Positions 53,251 through 63,143 of a stretch of DNA of 64,000 nt are shown one piece after another; position 1 is the first letter of the stretch, and the number at the start of each line of letters is the position of its first letter. The stretch comes from Verrucomicrobium spinosum DSM 4136 = JCM 18804 (lineage in GTDB: Bacteria; Verrucomicrobiota; Verrucomicrobiia; Verrucomicrobiales; Verrucomicrobiaceae): assembly GCF_000172155.1 (NCBI RefSeq), contig NZ_ABIZ01000001.1:1736001-1800000 (forward strand), in the 5' to 3' direction. The translations under genes and the position numbers were made by a program. The notes under the pieces are model-generated. The model saw nothing but the letters and a program-made list of their open reading frames with translations, ran no database searches and was not told the origin of the DNA.

Positions 53251-54732
53251 ATGCTGACCAACGACACTCCTCCCGAATCCACGCGGCTGTTCATCGTGGA
53301 TCCGGACACAGACTTTCTTGCTTGGGCTGTATCACACCTCAAGTCCCCCAATGTGACGATCGAGAGTTTCGAGCGTGGGGAAGAGGCGCTCGCAGCCTAT
53401 ATGAAGCAGCGGGCGGATCTGGTGTTGAGCGAAGCCCGCCTGCCGCAGATGAGCGGCATTGAGTTGCTCAAGCGCCTGCGCCAGCAGGATCCCAATGCCA
53501 TGGTGCTGCTCTTCAGCGGGCTGGCAGGGACGAGCGCCGTCATTGAATCCATGCGCCTCGGTGCGTATGATTTTTTGCGTAAGGAACAGATGCCTTACGA
53601 CCTGCGCTCCATTGTGGAGAGCGCCCTGCGTGCGGTGGAGGCCAGAAAGGTCACGCTCGCCAGCGCCCAGCCGGTTTCCTCGGAGAGCATTCAGGAAACG
53701 ATCATTGGGCGCAGCGGGCCCATGCAGGAGGTTTTCAAGCTCATCGGTCGCGTGTCCCGCTCGGATGCCGCGGTGATGATCACCGGCGAGAGCGGCTGCG
53801 GCAAGGAGCTGGTGGCGCGGGCCGTGCACAAGTTCAGTCCACGCACGCAAAAGGAGTTTGTGGCGATCAACGTCACCGCCATTCCTGACAACCTGCTGGA
53901 GAGCGAGCTTTTTGGTCACGAGAAGGGTTCCTTCACCGGAGCCGTCGCCCAGCGCATGGGACGCTTTGAGCAATGTGACGGCGGCACCCTTTTCCTGGAT
54001 GAGATCGGTGACATGCCTCTGACCGTGCAGAGCAAGCTGCTGCGCGTGCTTCAGGAGGGCGAATTCAGCCGCGTGGGCGGCAACTCCACCCTGAAGACGG
54101 ACGTCCGGGTGCTGGCTGCCACCAACAAAGATCTGGAAAAGGAAGTCACGGAAGGCAGCTTCCGTGAGGACCTCTTCTACCGCCTCAATGTGGTGCGCAT
54201 CCACATTCCGCCGCTTCGTGAGCGCCGTGAAGACGTTCGGATTCTCGCAGAGTTCTTCCTTCAGAAGATGGCCGCGCGCAAGCGCACCCCGCAGATGCGG
54301 TTCAGTGAAGATGCCCTGGCATTGCTTGAGGCCTATGACTGGCCGGGCAACGTTCGTGAGCTGGAAAATACGCTTCAACGCGCCTGTGCCCTCTGCAACA
54401 CAGACGTGCTCCTGCCCAGTGACATCCCGCTGGGGAGCAATACCCAGCGGATCGCGACACCCATCCACACGCTGATGCGCATGCAGGACGCCCTGCAGTC
54501 CCTGCTGCACGGTGCCCAGGCCCTGCCGGACTTTGAGCTGATCCCCTGGCTGGACCGCGAACTGAAGAAGATGGCGTTGCGCAACTGCCATCAGGATTTG
54601 GATGAGGCCGCCAAGCTGCTCGGCATCCCAGCGATCACGCTGGCCAAGTCCGACGTGAAGCTGGGGGACGAAAAGAAGCCGGATCTCAAGCCCGCTGACC
54701 CCAAAGCGGCCAAAGCCCGCAAGGCTTCCTAG
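53251..54732 (+). CDS. NtrC-family regulator with Glu at the phospho-acceptor site
   Basis: A 493-residue sigma-54 activator. In the receiver domain the acidic pair is present (FIVDPDTD), and Ser89 and Lys111 keep the switch geometry, but the acceptor Asp is replaced by Glu61 (LVLSEARLPQMSG), the same change that partly activates NtrC without phosphorylation. The AAA+ core looks functional: GESGCGKE, EKGSFTGA (Ser variant of the sigma-54 loop), GGTLFLDEIGDM and LRERREDV. The C-terminal region (LDEAAKLLGIPAITLAK) is a degenerate Fis-type HTH with a Lys/Asp/Pro-rich tail. The ATG at 53251 removes a non-homologous lead. No kinase is adjacent. Confidence 0.9.
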   Translation: MLTNDTPPESTRLFIVDPDTDFLAWAVSHLKSPNVTIESFERGEEALAAYMKQRADLVLSEARLPQMSGIELLKRLRQQDPNAMVLLFSGLAGTSAVIESMRLGAYDFLRKEQMPYDLRSIVESALRAVEARKVTLASAQPVSSESIQETIIGRSGPMQEVFKLIGRVSRSDAAVMITGESGCGKELVARAVHKFSPRTQKEFVAINVTAIPDNLLESELFGHEKGSFTGAVAQRMGRFEQCDGGTLFLDEIGDMPLTVQSKLLRVLQEGEFSRVGGNSTLKTDVRVLAATNKDLEKEVTEGSFREDLFYRLNVVRIHIPPLRERREDVRILAEFFLQKMAARKRTPQMRFSEDALALLEAYDWPGNVRELENTLQRACALCNTDVLLPSDIPLGSNTQRIATPIHTLMRMQDALQSLLHGAQALPDFELIPWLDRELKKMALRNCHQDLDEAAKLLGIPAITLAKSDVKLGDEKKPDLKPADPKAAKARKAS

Positions 54733-54854
54733 CCGGGTGAAAGGAGTCTGGTCGGGCACGCCGGACGGTTGCAGTCGTTGCGCCTCAGGTTTATCGATTT
54801 AGCAGCAGAATCTGCGCGGCTTTCCCCGCCAGCAGGTTCTGCTCCATTGTGTTC

Positions 54855-57800
54855 ATGGCCAAGGAAAAAGAGCTGCATGTGGACGAGCACCACCTGGCGG
54901 AAAGCCTGGTGAAGGTGGCCCATGGGGCCAAACCTTTCGGGACCGTTTGGAAGGCGCTGAAGAGTGGCGGGATCATTCTGGACCATGTGGCCAAAGAAGC
55001 CTGGCCCTTCGCCACGGCGCTCGCGGCCCAGGCTCTGCCCAAGCGGCGGTTGTGGGTGGTCTGCCCAGATGCCCGCGTGCAGGAGCAAGTTCAGGGGGAG
55101 TTGAGGGTCTGGGGTTTGCCAGCGTTGTTCTTCCCCAGGCTTTCCCAGATGGGAGATGCCGCAGGGTTGCCAGACCCCGATGCGCTGGCGGAGCGAATCA
55201 CGGCCCTGACGCGCTTTTCCGAGTCCATGGCTGGAAAGGGGCATGGCAAGGGCAAAGCCCGGCCTGGCGACAGTGGGGAGGCCACGGGTGGCGACGAAGG
55301 TCAACCACGGGTGCTGGTGATATGCGCGGACAGTCTGGATGAGGAGGTGCCGGCGCTGCACGAGCTGGAGGCGGGCAAGATGTCCCTCCAGACCGGCATG
55401 AAGCTGGATGTGGAGGCCCTCCTGCAGGATCTGGGGAGCGCGGGGTACGAGAGGGTGCCAGTGGTGACTGAGCGTGGCCAGGTAGCCCGGCGCGGCGGCA
55501 TTGTGGATGTCTTCTCCTGGCAGGCGGAGGAGCCGCTGCGGATGGAGTTTTTTGACGATGAGCTTGAGTCGCTCAGAAGTTTCGACATCCACACCCAGAC
55601 CTCGGTGCAACGCTTTCAGCGCATGCAGTTGCTGTTGCACTCTGCGGACACGACTGGGGAGACGACCACGGTGCGGCAGTTCATTCAGGAGCAGGATGCG
55701 GTGATCGCCCTGGAGGTGGAGACGCTGTCACCCGCAACCGTTACCATCACCTCCGGGGCGCGTGCTGACCTGGCTGAGGAGGACTTTTCCACGGCCATCT
55801 TCGAGAATCCCCTGGGGGTCTTCCACGCGGGGGACTTCGTGGTGCAGGAGGCCCGTCGTGAGCAGTTCACCAGGCAGGTGGAGGACTGGCGCAAGCAGAA
55901 GTGGCGGGTGGTCATGTTCTTCCACAATCCCGGGGAGCGGGAGCGCTTTGAGGAGCTGGTGGGAGGGGAGTGGTTGCAGAAACACGACCTGGAGCTTGCC
56001 CTGGGCCTGCTGCACCGGGGGTTTGTCATCCCTGCCGCCAAGCTGGCTGTCTTGACCGGCGCAGAGGTCTTCGGTCGCTACCAGAACACGCGCCGTTTCC
56101 GCGGCTCCAAGCTGGATGAGGCCCAGGTGCTGAGGCAGGCGCGGGACCACCTGCGGGAGTTGCGGGAGGGGGATCTGGTAGTTCATCTGGACTACGGGAT
56201 CGGGAAGTATGGCGGCATAGAAGTGCGTGAAGGCGCCCGCCGTGAGGAGGTGATGGTCATCCGGTACGCGGAGGATGCGAAGGTCTTCGTCCCCGTGTCC
56301 CAGGCTCATCTGGTTTCCCGTTATGTCGGGGTGGGGAGCAGGGCTCCCACGCTCAACAAGCTGGGAGACGCCCGCTGGGTGAAGACCCGGGCCCAGGCGG
56401 AGAAGAGCGTGGAAGAGTTTGCCGCCGGCATGCTCAGCATCGCGGCGCAGCGCCAGACGCTGAAGGGCCATGCCCACCCGCCCGATACCAAGTGGCAGGT
56501 GGAGTTCGAGCAATCCTTCCTCTACCGGGAGACGCCGGATCAGTTGAAATCCATCGCCGAGATCAAGCGCGACATGGAGCAGGAGAAGCCCATGGACCGC
56601 CTGCTCTGCGGGGATGTGGGCTTTGGCAAGACCGAGGTGGCGATCCGGGCGGCCTTCAAGGCGGTGATGGGGGGGAAGCAAGTGGCCGTGCTGGTGCCGA
56701 CGACCGTGCTGGCCCAGCAGCACCTGGCCACCTTCAAGGAGCGCATGTCTGACTATCCCGTGACGGTGGAGATGCTCAGCCGCCTGACCCCGGCGAAACG
56801 GGAGAAGGAGATTCTCAAAGGAGTGAAGGACGGGACGGTGGACATCGTGGTGGGTACCCACCGCGTGATTTCCAAGGATGTGCAGTTCAAGCAGTTGGGG
56901 CTGGCGGTCATTGATGAGGAGCAGCGCTTCGGCGTGAAACACAAGGAGCGGTTCAAGCAGCTCTTCCGCTTGGTGGATGTGCTCACGCTCAGTGCGACCC
57001 CCATTCCCCGCACGCTGTACCTGGGTCTCGTGGGCATGCGGGACATGTCCACCCTGGACACCCCGCCGCCCAACCGGCACGCTGTGCAGACGAGCGTGTG
57101 CGGCTATGACGAGCGGATCATTCGTGATGCGATCAACAAGGAGATCGAGCGGGGCGGGCAGGTCTTCTTCCTCCACAACCGGGTGATGGACATGGAGAAG
57201 ATGAAGGCCAAGCTGGAGGCCCTGTCGCCCAAGGCCCGGGTCGTCATCGGCCATGGCCAGATGGATGAGACCCTGCTGGAGGACGTGATGCGCCGCTTCA
57301 TCGCCGGGGAGGCGGATGTGCTGCTCTGCACGACCATCATCGAGAGCGGGGTGGACATCCCCAACGCCAACACCATCATCATCGACCGCGCGGACCGGTT
57401 TGGCCTGGCGGACCTCTATCAGTTGCGCGGCCGGGTGGGACGCGGGGGCGAGCGGGCCCATGCCTACCTCATGCTGCCCCGCGACCTCATGACCGTGGGC
57501 GACGCGCGAAAACGGGTGACCGCCATCAAGCAGTACACCGCACTCGGCAGCGGGTTCAAAATCGCCATGCGGGATCTGGAAATTCGCGGAGCGGGCAATT
57601 TGCTCGGAACAGAGCAAAGTGGGCACATTTTTGCGATCGGCTTTGATCTATATTGCCAGATGTTGAAGTCCGCCACCGCCCGCCTCCAGGGCCGCCGCAC
57701 CCCTCCGCCCATGGAGGTGAGCCTGCGTGTGGACTTCCTGTGCATGAGTGAGGCGCAGTGGCTCCAGGAGGCGGATGGCACTCCCCAAAAACGGGTGACC

Positions 57801-58208
57801 GCCGCCACGGCCCACCGGCCGCCTGATCGCCAGAAGCTGGTCACCGCCAACGAGTGGCGCATCCCCTGCTTCATTCCCCAGAGCTACATCGAGGACGCCC
57901 GCTCCCGCATCACCGCCTATCGCCTGCTGGGGGAGGTGTTGACCCGCAAGGAGCTGGATACCCTGGAGCGCAACTGGCGCGACCAGTACGGCCCGCCTCC
58001 TCCCGCTGTGGAGAACCTCCTCGTCTGCGCTGGCATCAAGCTTGCTGCTGCACATGCCAGCATTTCCGCAGTGGAGGTCAAAGAGGGCAAGCTCATGCTT
58101 ACCCGAAATGGTCAATATGTCCTGCTGAGCGGCAAGTTTCCCCGTTTGACAGCGAATGACCCAACCCTACAATTGCGCGAGTCTTTCCACCTGCTGAGAA
58201 GTTTTTGA
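54855..58208 (+). CDS. mfd: Transcription-repair coupling factor
   Basis: About 1117 residues. UvrB-like N-terminal region, the RNA-polymerase-binding domain ([18 protein letters not shown], then [20 protein letters not shown]), and a RecG-like motor: Walker [81 protein letters not shown]. It removes stalled RNA polymerase and recruits UvrA to lesions. The ATG at 54855 is preferred over an upstream GTG (54849). Ends 2 bp before the PPIase gene, so the two are probably co-transcribed. Confidence 0.97.
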   Translation: MAKEKELHVDEHHLAESLVKVAHGAKPFGTVWKALKSGGIILDHVAKEAWPFATALAAQALPKRRLWVVCPDARVQEQVQGELRVWGLPALFFPRLSQMGDAAGLPDPDALAERITALTRFSESMAGKGHGKGKARPGDSGEATGGDEGQPRVLVICADSLDEEVPALHELEAGKMSLQTGMKLDVEALLQDLGSAGYERVPVVTERGQVARRGGIVDVFSWQAEEPLRMEFFDDELESLRSFDIHTQTSVQRFQRMQLLLHSADTTGETTTVRQFIQEQDAVIALEVETLSPATVTITSGARADLAEEDFSTAIFENPLGVFHAGDFVVQEARREQFTRQVEDWRKQKWRVVMFFHNPGERERFEELVGGEWLQKHDLELALGLLHRGFVIPAAKLAVLTGAEVFGRYQNTRRFRGSKLDEAQVLRQARDHLRELREGDLVVHLDYGIGKYGGIEVREGARREEVMVIRYAEDAKVFVPVSQAHLVSRYVGVGSRAPTLNKLGDARWVKTRAQAEKSVEEFAAGMLSIAAQRQTLKGHAHPPDTKWQVEFEQSFLYRETPDQLKSIAEIKRDMEQEKPMDRLLCGDVGFGKTEVAIRAAFKAVMGGKQVAVLVPTTVLAQQHLATFKERMSDYPVTVEMLSRLTPAKREKEILKGVKDGTVDIVVGTHRVISKDVQFKQLGLAVIDEEQRFGVKHKERFKQLFRLVDVLTLSATPIPRTLYLGLVGMRDMSTLDTPPPNRHAVQTSVCGYDERIIRDAINKEIERGGQVFFLHNRVMDMEKMKAKLEALSPKARVVIGHGQMDETLLEDVMRRFIAGEADVLLCTTIIESGVDIPNANTIIIDRADRFGLADLYQLRGRVGRGGERAHAYLMLPRDLMTVGDARKRVTAIKQYTALGSGFKIAMRDLEIRGAGNLLGTEQSGHIFAIGFDLYCQMLKSATARLQGRRTPPPMEVSLRVDFLCMSEAQWLQEADGTPQKRVTAATAHRPPDRQKLVTANEWRIPCFIPQSYIEDARSRITAYRLLGEVLTRKELDTLERNWRDQYGPPPPAVENLLVCAGIKLAAAHASISAVEVKEGKLMLTRNGQYVLLSGKFPRLTANDPTLQLRESFHLLRSF

Positions 58209-58210
58209 TC

Positions 58211-59245
58211 ATGAAGTACCGTCCCCTCTTATTGAGCCTGACCCTGGCGCTCACCCTGTCTGCCGTGAGCTCTGCCGTGGCCCAAAGCTCCAACGGCATC
58301 GCGGTGGTGGTGAACGGCAAGGTCGTCACCAAATCTGAAGTGAAGGAGGCGGTGGAAGCTCAGGAGCAGCTCATCCGCATGACCGTGCGTGACCCCAATG
58401 AGCAGACCGCCCGGCTTGCCCAGCTCCGTGAAGGCGCGCTCTACGCGCTGATCGAGCGCCAGCTGGTCCTCTCAGAGTTCGACAAACTCGGTGGCTCCAT
58501 CAAGCCCCAGTACATCGATGACGACATCAACGGCATCGTGCGCGACAACTTCGAAGGCAACCGCGAGAAGTTCCTCATGGAGCTGGCCAAAACCGGCATG
58601 ACGCTCAAGAAGTTCCGCGAACAGCGCCAGAAGATGATGGTCGTCTCCGTGTTGCGTGCCCGCCAGACCAAGGATCTGGCTCCCCCCACACCCGCGCAGG
58701 TGGAGGAGTTCTACCGCAAGAACGCCGACAAGTTCCGCGACAAGGACTACATCAAGTTCAGCACCATCACGATCCCCAAGTATCCGATCGGCAATGTCGG
58801 TGCCTCTCCTGAATCCCAGAAGAAACTCGCCGAAGAGATCCGCGGCAAAGTGACAAACGGTTCGGACTTTGCGAATCTGGCCAAGACCTACTCCCAGGAC
58901 AGCCGTGCCGAGTCCGGCGGTGACTGGGGCCTGCAGGAGCGTGCCACGCTGAGCCGCGAGATCGCGGAGGTGGCCTTTGCCCTCAAAGTGGGCGGAGTCA
59001 GCCGCGTGGTGGAGATCGGCGGCAACTACATGATCATCTACTGCGAAGCCAAGCAGCCCGGCAACATGGAGCCGCTGGAAAAGGTCCGCCCGCAGATCGA
59101 AAAATTCATCCAGAGCGAACAGGGCCGCAACGCCGTCAACCGTTGGTTGTCCGGTCTGGCCAGCAAGGCCATCATCCAGCCAGACTCCGTGCGCAAAGGC
59201 TTCCTGGCCTGGTTGAGCAAGCAGTCCGATCTGGTGCAGCCCTAA
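58211..59245 (+). CDS. Periplasmic peptidyl-prolyl isomerase, SurA/PrsA-like
   Basis: A 344-residue exported parvulin. Signal peptide MKYRPLLLSLTLALTLSAVS (cleavage near VAQ), a SurA_N-type chaperone region (VVNGKVVTKSEVKEAVEAQE and onward), then one PpiC rotamase domain (IKFSTITIPKYPIG, FANLAKTYSQDSRAESGGDW, EVAFALKVGGVSRVVEIGG), and a C-terminal helix. It assists outer-membrane protein folding. SurA has two rotamase domains; this has only one, so it is closer to PrsA. Starts 2 bp after mfd. A strong terminator follows. Confidence 0.92.
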   Translation: MKYRPLLLSLTLALTLSAVSSAVAQSSNGIAVVVNGKVVTKSEVKEAVEAQEQLIRMTVRDPNEQTARLAQLREGALYALIERQLVLSEFDKLGGSIKPQYIDDDINGIVRDNFEGNREKFLMELAKTGMTLKKFREQRQKMMVVSVLRARQTKDLAPPTPAQVEEFYRKNADKFRDKDYIKFSTITIPKYPIGNVGASPESQKKLAEEIRGKVTNGSDFANLAKTYSQDSRAESGGDWGLQERATLSREIAEVAFALKVGGVSRVVEIGGNYMIIYCEAKQPGNMEPLEKVRPQIEKFIQSEQGRNAVNRWLSGLASKAIIQPDSVRKGFLAWLSKQSDLVQP

Positions 59246-59286
59246 GCTGACCCAAAAGGGCCCTGCCTCCCGCAAGTTTATTTTTC

Positions 59287-59321
59287 AGAGCCTCGTTCCG
59301 CTTGGGACGAGGCTCTTTTTT
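59287..59321 (+). terminator. Rho-independent terminator after PPIase gene
   Basis: Perfect 10-bp stem AGAGCCTCGT / ACGAGGCTCT followed by TTTTTT, 41 bp after the stop. Ends the mfd-PPIase unit. Confidence 0.9.
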
Positions 59322-59489
59322 GTGGTGGAGTGAGCGAGCCGGAGCAATGACGAGAGCGCCGTATGAAACAACTCTTTGAAGTTCGCGGCGAGGTGGATGT
59401 CGCCGGGAGGGTGCACCCCTGCTATGCGGAGCGGATGGGTGTCCCGGAGTGGATGCCAGCGACGTCCATCAGCCGGCTCCCGTTGCTGT

Positions 59490-59579
59490 CACTCCTCCGG
59501 GGTGAATCCCTACTATGGCCCCCCCGGGGGTATCGCTGCGCTCAACCCCCGGCTCATAGCTGGGATGCCTCCGGCATCC
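59490..59579. repeat. Triple-hairpin intergenic element, copy 2
   Basis: The same three-palindrome order as at 13982-14078: CACTCCTCCGGGGTG (59490-59504), a CCCCCGGGGG...ACCCCCGG hairpin with a loop containing TATCGCTGCGCTC (59520-59552), and GGATGCC / GGCATCC (59563-59579). Loop sequences differ but the layout, spacing and the AAT after the first hairpin agree. Confidence 0.55.
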
Positions 59580-59658
59580 AACTTCCCCACCGCGCTGTCC
59601 ACACTTGTTCGGTTCTTGCCGCTGTAGGGAGCCTCACTACCTGCCACGAGCGCCCCCG

Positions 59659-59705
59659 GGTCTTTTGTCTTGAGTCTTTCAGTCTTCTGTCTCCCGCAGA
59701 GCGGG
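59659..59705. repeat. GTCTT heptamer array plus hairpin, copy 1
   Basis: Units end in GTCTT with lengths 6, 7, 7, 8 and a closing CTGTCTC, directly followed by a CCCGC-AGA-GCGGG hairpin. The very same order and unit lengths recur at 62888-62935. The remaining bases of the 59246-59752 gap show no gene. Confidence 0.7.
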
Positions 59706-59752
59706 CGGAATTCAGTTGCCAAAGCGGGGCAGTTCCGGTGAGATGTGCGGCC

Positions 59753-60826
59753 ATGAACCGCCGCTGCTTCCTTCAAACCTCCGCTGCTGCTGCCGCCACG
59801 CTGCCTGGCGTATCCACCTTCGCTCAAGGTGGGCCGCTCAAGGTCCGGATCGGCCTGGACCACTTTGCGGTGCGGTCAACCGGGTGGAAGGCTCCTCAGT
59901 TCATCGAGTATGCCGGATCTCAGAAGGTGGACACCCTGTTCCTCTCGGAACTCCTGCCGTTTGAGAGCTTCGAGGACGCGTATCTGAAAGGGCTGAAGGA
60001 GCAGGCAGACCGCGCAGGATTGGCCTTGTACGTGGGGACCTCAAGCGTCTGCCCCACCTCCGCACGATTCAAGGACACCTTTGGCACCGCGGAGGAGCAT
60101 CTCGCCCTCTGCATTCGCGTGGCCAAAGCGTTGGGCTCTCCGGTGGCGCGCTGCTACCTGGGCAGCAATGACGACCGCAAGGGGGATGGCGGCATTCAGC
60201 GGCATATCGAATCGCTGCTGAAGGTGTTCCAGGCCTGCAAGAGCCGGGCTCATGAAGCGGGCATCCGCATCTCGATCGAAAACCATGCGGGAGACATGCA
60301 GTCCCACGAACTGAAGGCGCTGATCGAGGCCGCCGGGAAAGACTGGGTGGGGGCCAATATTGACCCCGGCAACGCCACCTGGGTGATGGAGGATCCGCTG
60401 CGGCACCTGGAGGTGCTCGGGCCCTATGTGAACTGCTCCAGCGTGCGCGATTCCATGATCTGGGAGAGCGAAAATGGCGCGACGGTGCAGTGGACGGCCA
60501 TCGGTGAAGGCATCGTGGACTTCAAAGCGTACACCAAACGGTTTGCCGAGCTTTGCCCGGGCGTCCCGCTCAACATCGAGACCATCTCCGGCTTTGCCAA
60601 ACCACTGCCCTTCAAGAAGCCAGAGTTCCTGAAAGAGCTGGGCTATGAGAAAATGCCGTCAGAAGATCTGGCGGCGTTTGAAGCCCTGGCCAGGAAAGGG
60701 AAGCCCATCCCCCCCTTCAAGGCCCCCAACAAGGAAGCAGACATCGCCTACCAGAAGGGCGAGTTCGAGCGCAGTGTGGCGGCTCTGCGCACCTATGGAG
60801 CCGGTGTGAACGGCGGTGCCCGCTAG
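59753..60826 (+). CDS. Xylose-isomerase-like TIM-barrel (sugar phosphate isomerase/epimerase)
   Basis: A 357-residue protein. The start MNRRCFLQTSAAAAATLPGV is a Tat-like signal (RR-x-FL), so it is exported. The AP-endonuclease-2/xylose-isomerase barrel follows: FAVRSTGWKAPQFIEYAG, ALCIRVAKALGSPVARCYLG, RISIENHAGDMQSHELK (metal-binding Glu/His region), GANIDPGNATWVMEDP and LNIETISGFAK. Such proteins in this phylum are often of unknown sugar specificity. The ATG at 59753 was chosen over the frame opening at 59363, which runs through repeats. Divalent metal binding is inferred. Confidence 0.87.
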   Translation: MNRRCFLQTSAAAAATLPGVSTFAQGGPLKVRIGLDHFAVRSTGWKAPQFIEYAGSQKVDTLFLSELLPFESFEDAYLKGLKEQADRAGLALYVGTSSVCPTSARFKDTFGTAEEHLALCIRVAKALGSPVARCYLGSNDDRKGDGGIQRHIESLLKVFQACKSRAHEAGIRISIENHAGDMQSHELKALIEAAGKDWVGANIDPGNATWVMEDPLRHLEVLGPYVNCSSVRDSMIWESENGATVQWTAIGEGIVDFKAYTKRFAELCPGVPLNIETISGFAKPLPFKKPEFLKELGYEKMPSEDLAAFEALARKGKPIPPFKAPNKEADIAYQKGEFERSVAALRTYGAGVNGGAR

Positions 60827-60850
60827 CCGTCAAAGGCAACCCTACCCCGC

Positions 60851-61768
60851 ATGAAGACCACCCGCCCCCACCTTTCCTGGAGTGCCGCTCTGGTGGCGGC
60901 TGTCGTATGTCTGGGATCGCTGAATCTCGCCGCTGCCCCCATCCCGGCCAAGGGGGGCGTGGTGGTCATTGGCAGTTCCGCCAGCAGCGGGGACGAGTTT
61001 GCCACGGCGCACGAGTTTGTGTCTGTGGAGACGTTTGGCATGACCAGCACCTTCACTTTTGCAGATGGTTCGTCTAAACAACTCCAGCCACCGGTGCTGC
61101 GCAAGATGGTGCCGTACCCGAGCTACGGTCAACTGACCCTGGTGAGTGAGGAGGACTGGCAGGGGCTGGAGAAAATCGCAGCGGACGCCCGGGAGACCGC
61201 CCGGCGGTATCCCAAAGCGGTGGCCCTGATGCAGCCGCTCATCGGCCAGATCGTTGCAGCCTTGGACAAGCACCGCCAGGGCAATGTGGTGGTGGCCGGT
61301 CGTTGGATGCCGCTGCAGGAGTTTCAGCGCCAGCATGCGAATGCCAGGGCGGACTATGTGCAGGTGCTGGAAATCGCGGGCAAGACCTACAAGAACGTGC
61401 GGATGTCTGCTGTGAAAGACCAGGAGATCAAGCTCATGCATGACGGAGGCTTCTCCACCGTGCCACTGGACGATCTGAAAAAACTCCCCGACGCCCCGCG
61501 CAGGGAACTGGCCCGGACGAATCCCCGCATGGCCCCCTTGTTGGGCTTCAAGGCGGAGGACCTGGGGGCATCCGCCGGATCCATCGCCGCCGCGGCCGTC
61601 AGTGATGCGAGCCGCCCCACCACTTTTTCCTTCTCCATCAGCGGCAAGAACGTCATCATCAACCGCATTGGCGGGCAGGAGACGTATGCGCTGGACAAGG
61701 TGCCCCAGGAGTTGCTGGAGGCCAATGTGGATCTGGCCCGGGCGGTGAAGGCGGCGGGCGCGCGGTGA
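60851..61768 (+). CDS. Secreted hypothetical protein, 305 aa
   Basis: It has a signal peptide (SAALVAAVVCLGSLNLAAA) after an 11-residue lead. Two segments, TAHEFVSVETFGMTSTFTFA and VLEIAGKTYKNVRMSAVKDQ, look like small beta-domains, the second resembling a DUF in which a Lys/Tyr pair flanks a V-x-hydrophobic strand. No enzyme motif seen; probably exported and Verrucomicrobia-typical. It overlaps the next gene's possible first start (61765) by 4 bp, suggesting coupling. Confidence 0.75.
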   Translation: MKTTRPHLSWSAALVAAVVCLGSLNLAAAPIPAKGGVVVIGSSASSGDEFATAHEFVSVETFGMTSTFTFADGSSKQLQPPVLRKMVPYPSYGQLTLVSEEDWQGLEKIAADARETARRYPKAVALMQPLIGQIVAALDKHRQGNVVVAGRWMPLQEFQRQHANARADYVQVLEIAGKTYKNVRMSAVKDQEIKLMHDGGFSTVPLDDLKKLPDAPRRELARTNPRMAPLLGFKAEDLGASAGSIAAAAVSDASRPTTFSFSISGKNVIINRIGGQETYALDKVPQELLEANVDLARAVKAAGAR

Positions 61769-61866
61769 TGCGGTGCTTCAGCAGGGCGGTGTCGCCCCCC
61801 CCCACGCGGGACCACCGATCCCGGCCAGAGCCTTGCGCCGACCGCAACTCCGGGCTACCAGCACAG

Positions 61867-62832
61867 ATGCCCTCTTCCTCGAAGCATCGTGACCTTCTCA
61901 TCATCAGCGGCTTTGTGTTGCTGGTGCTGCTGCTGGGTGCCCTGCTCACGCCCGCGTTGTTTTTTCCCGCCCAGGCCGTCATCTCCGCCGACCCGCAGGG
62001 TGGGGTGGCCCAGCTCTTGGGGGAGAAGGAGTTCCCCAGCTATTTCAATCGAGCCGCACTGCTGGCGGCCCTGATCGGGCTGCCCTTCTTGCTCAAAGCG
62101 TTGCACATGCCGTTCCGCGAGATCGTGGGCAATGTGCCCTTTGCCCGCGGCATCAGGCAGTTTGGCACCACCTTCCTGGTCGCGCTCCTCTCCGTGGGCG
62201 TGCTGGCCTGGGTGTGTCTCACCTTCGGAGTCTCCCGGCTCAAGCCAGCGCCAGACTATCTGGACTTTGGCTCCGCCCTTGCCTCCGGGCTCACGGTCGG
62301 CATTCTGGAGGAGTTCCTCTTTCGCGGGGTCATCCTGGTCATTCTCTGCCGCTCCTTGGGGAGCCGTTCCGGCCTGTTCTGGACCACCGCCTTCTTTTCC
62401 ATCCTGCACTTCCTCAAGCCTCCGCTGGATGGAGCGCTGCCCAATGATCAGGTCACCTGGTTCAGCGGCTTCTGGGTCATCACCCAGCTCTTCCGGGGCT
62501 TTGGCCTCTGGCAGAATGTCGTGGGCGAGTTCCTGGTGCTGGCCGCCGTCGGCTGGGCCCTGGGGCGCGCCCGGCTCGGCAGTGGCGGGCTCTGGTACAG
62601 CATCGGCCTTCACGCCGGCTGGGTCTTTGGCATGAAGTACTTCAGCAGCCTGGTCTTCACCACCCGGATCCTCCGCAACGGGGAACTCGACCCCTGGCTG
62701 GTGCGGAACACCTGCCGCGCCATCGTCAGCCCCGTAGTGGGCATCGTACCGCTCCTCATCATCTTCTCCACCGGCATGGTGGCCGTCTGGATCGCCTCGC
62801 GGAAGAAGGAGGAGAAGGTGCTTGGTGCTTAG
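61867..62832 (+). CDS. CPBP-family intramembrane glutamic protease (CAAX protease-like)
   Basis: A multi-TM protein of ~321 residues. The catalytic motif EEFLFRGVILVILC (E-E-x3-R) is followed by the second motif FSILHFLKP (H) and the third ALGRARLGSGGLWYSIGLHAGWVF (H). Family members cleave CAAX-like or membrane substrates and often act in self-immunity. The ATG at 61867 puts the first TM at a normal distance; a GTG at 61765 overlaps the upstream gene stop and would add 34 residues. The gene ends inside a GGTGCTT heptamer array (LGA then stop). Confidence 0.88.
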   Translation: MPSSSKHRDLLIISGFVLLVLLLGALLTPALFFPAQAVISADPQGGVAQLLGEKEFPSYFNRAALLAALIGLPFLLKALHMPFREIVGNVPFARGIRQFGTTFLVALLSVGVLAWVCLTFGVSRLKPAPDYLDFGSALASGLTVGILEEFLFRGVILVILCRSLGSRSGLFWTTAFFSILHFLKPPLDGALPNDQVTWFSGFWVITQLFRGFGLWQNVVGEFLVLAAVGWALGRARLGSGGLWYSIGLHAGWVFGMKYFSSLVFTTRILRNGELDPWLVRNTCRAIVSPVVGIVPLLIIFSTGMVAVWIASRKKEEKVLGA

Positions 62833-62845
62833 TGCTTGGTTCGGC
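62818..62845. repeat. Heptamer array (GGTGCTT) overlapping a stop codon
   Basis: Units GGTGCTT, GGTGCTT, AGTGCTT and GGTTCGG. The first two span the final codons and stop of the CPBP protease gene. Related AGTGCTT / GGTTCTT units recur at 63630-63678. Confidence 0.65.
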
Positions 62846-62887
62846 GGGGTCGTCTCCAGTGGCGGAACGGCAAGCCACTGGCGGCTC

Positions 62888-62935
62888 AGGTCTTGTGTCT
62901 TTCGTCTTCCCGTCTTGTGTCTCCGCCGCAGGCGG
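62888..62935. repeat. GTCTT heptamer array plus hairpin, copy 2
   Basis: AGGTCTT, GTGTCTT, TCGTCTT, CCCGTCTT and GTGTCTC, immediately followed by CCGCC-GCA-GGCGG. This repeats the composite at 59659 in order and unit length (7, 7, 8, 7). Confidence 0.7.
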
Positions 62936-63005
62936 CAAAAGATCCGCAAAAACCCGTTGCCACATCCGCAGGTAGCCCCTTAAATCGCCGCTCTTATTCC
63001 CGTAC

Positions 63006-63087
63006 GCCAGAGTGGCGGAATTGGTAGACGCGCCAGACTTAGGATCTGGTTTGGAAACAAGTGCAGGTTCGAGTCCTGTCTCTGGTA
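63006..63087 (+). tRNA. tRNA-Leu (anticodon UAG)
   Basis: An 82-nt class II tRNA. The acceptor stem GCCAGAG pairs with CTCTGGT (G-U closing), discriminator A at 63087; the anticodon stem CCAGA / TCTGG has loop CTTAGGA with TAG at 63040-63042. The T arm GCAGG-TTCGAGT-CCTGT is standard, and the D arm contains GGTAGACGC. A long variable arm identifies leucine. CCA is not encoded. Confidence 0.98.
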
Positions 63088-63143
63088 CGGGGTTGAGGTT
63101 CGGTCTCTTGAGGGCAGTCGAGAAGTGGTCCCTTTTGTCAGCC

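Noticed and set aside
55728-57626. 632-codon minus-strand frame within mfd
   Set aside because: Antisense shadow; mfd motifs are continuous on the plus strand.
59363-59752. N-terminal 130-codon extension of the TIM-barrel gene
   Set aside because: It runs through hairpins and heptamer repeats; the Tat-like signal at 59753 marks the real start.
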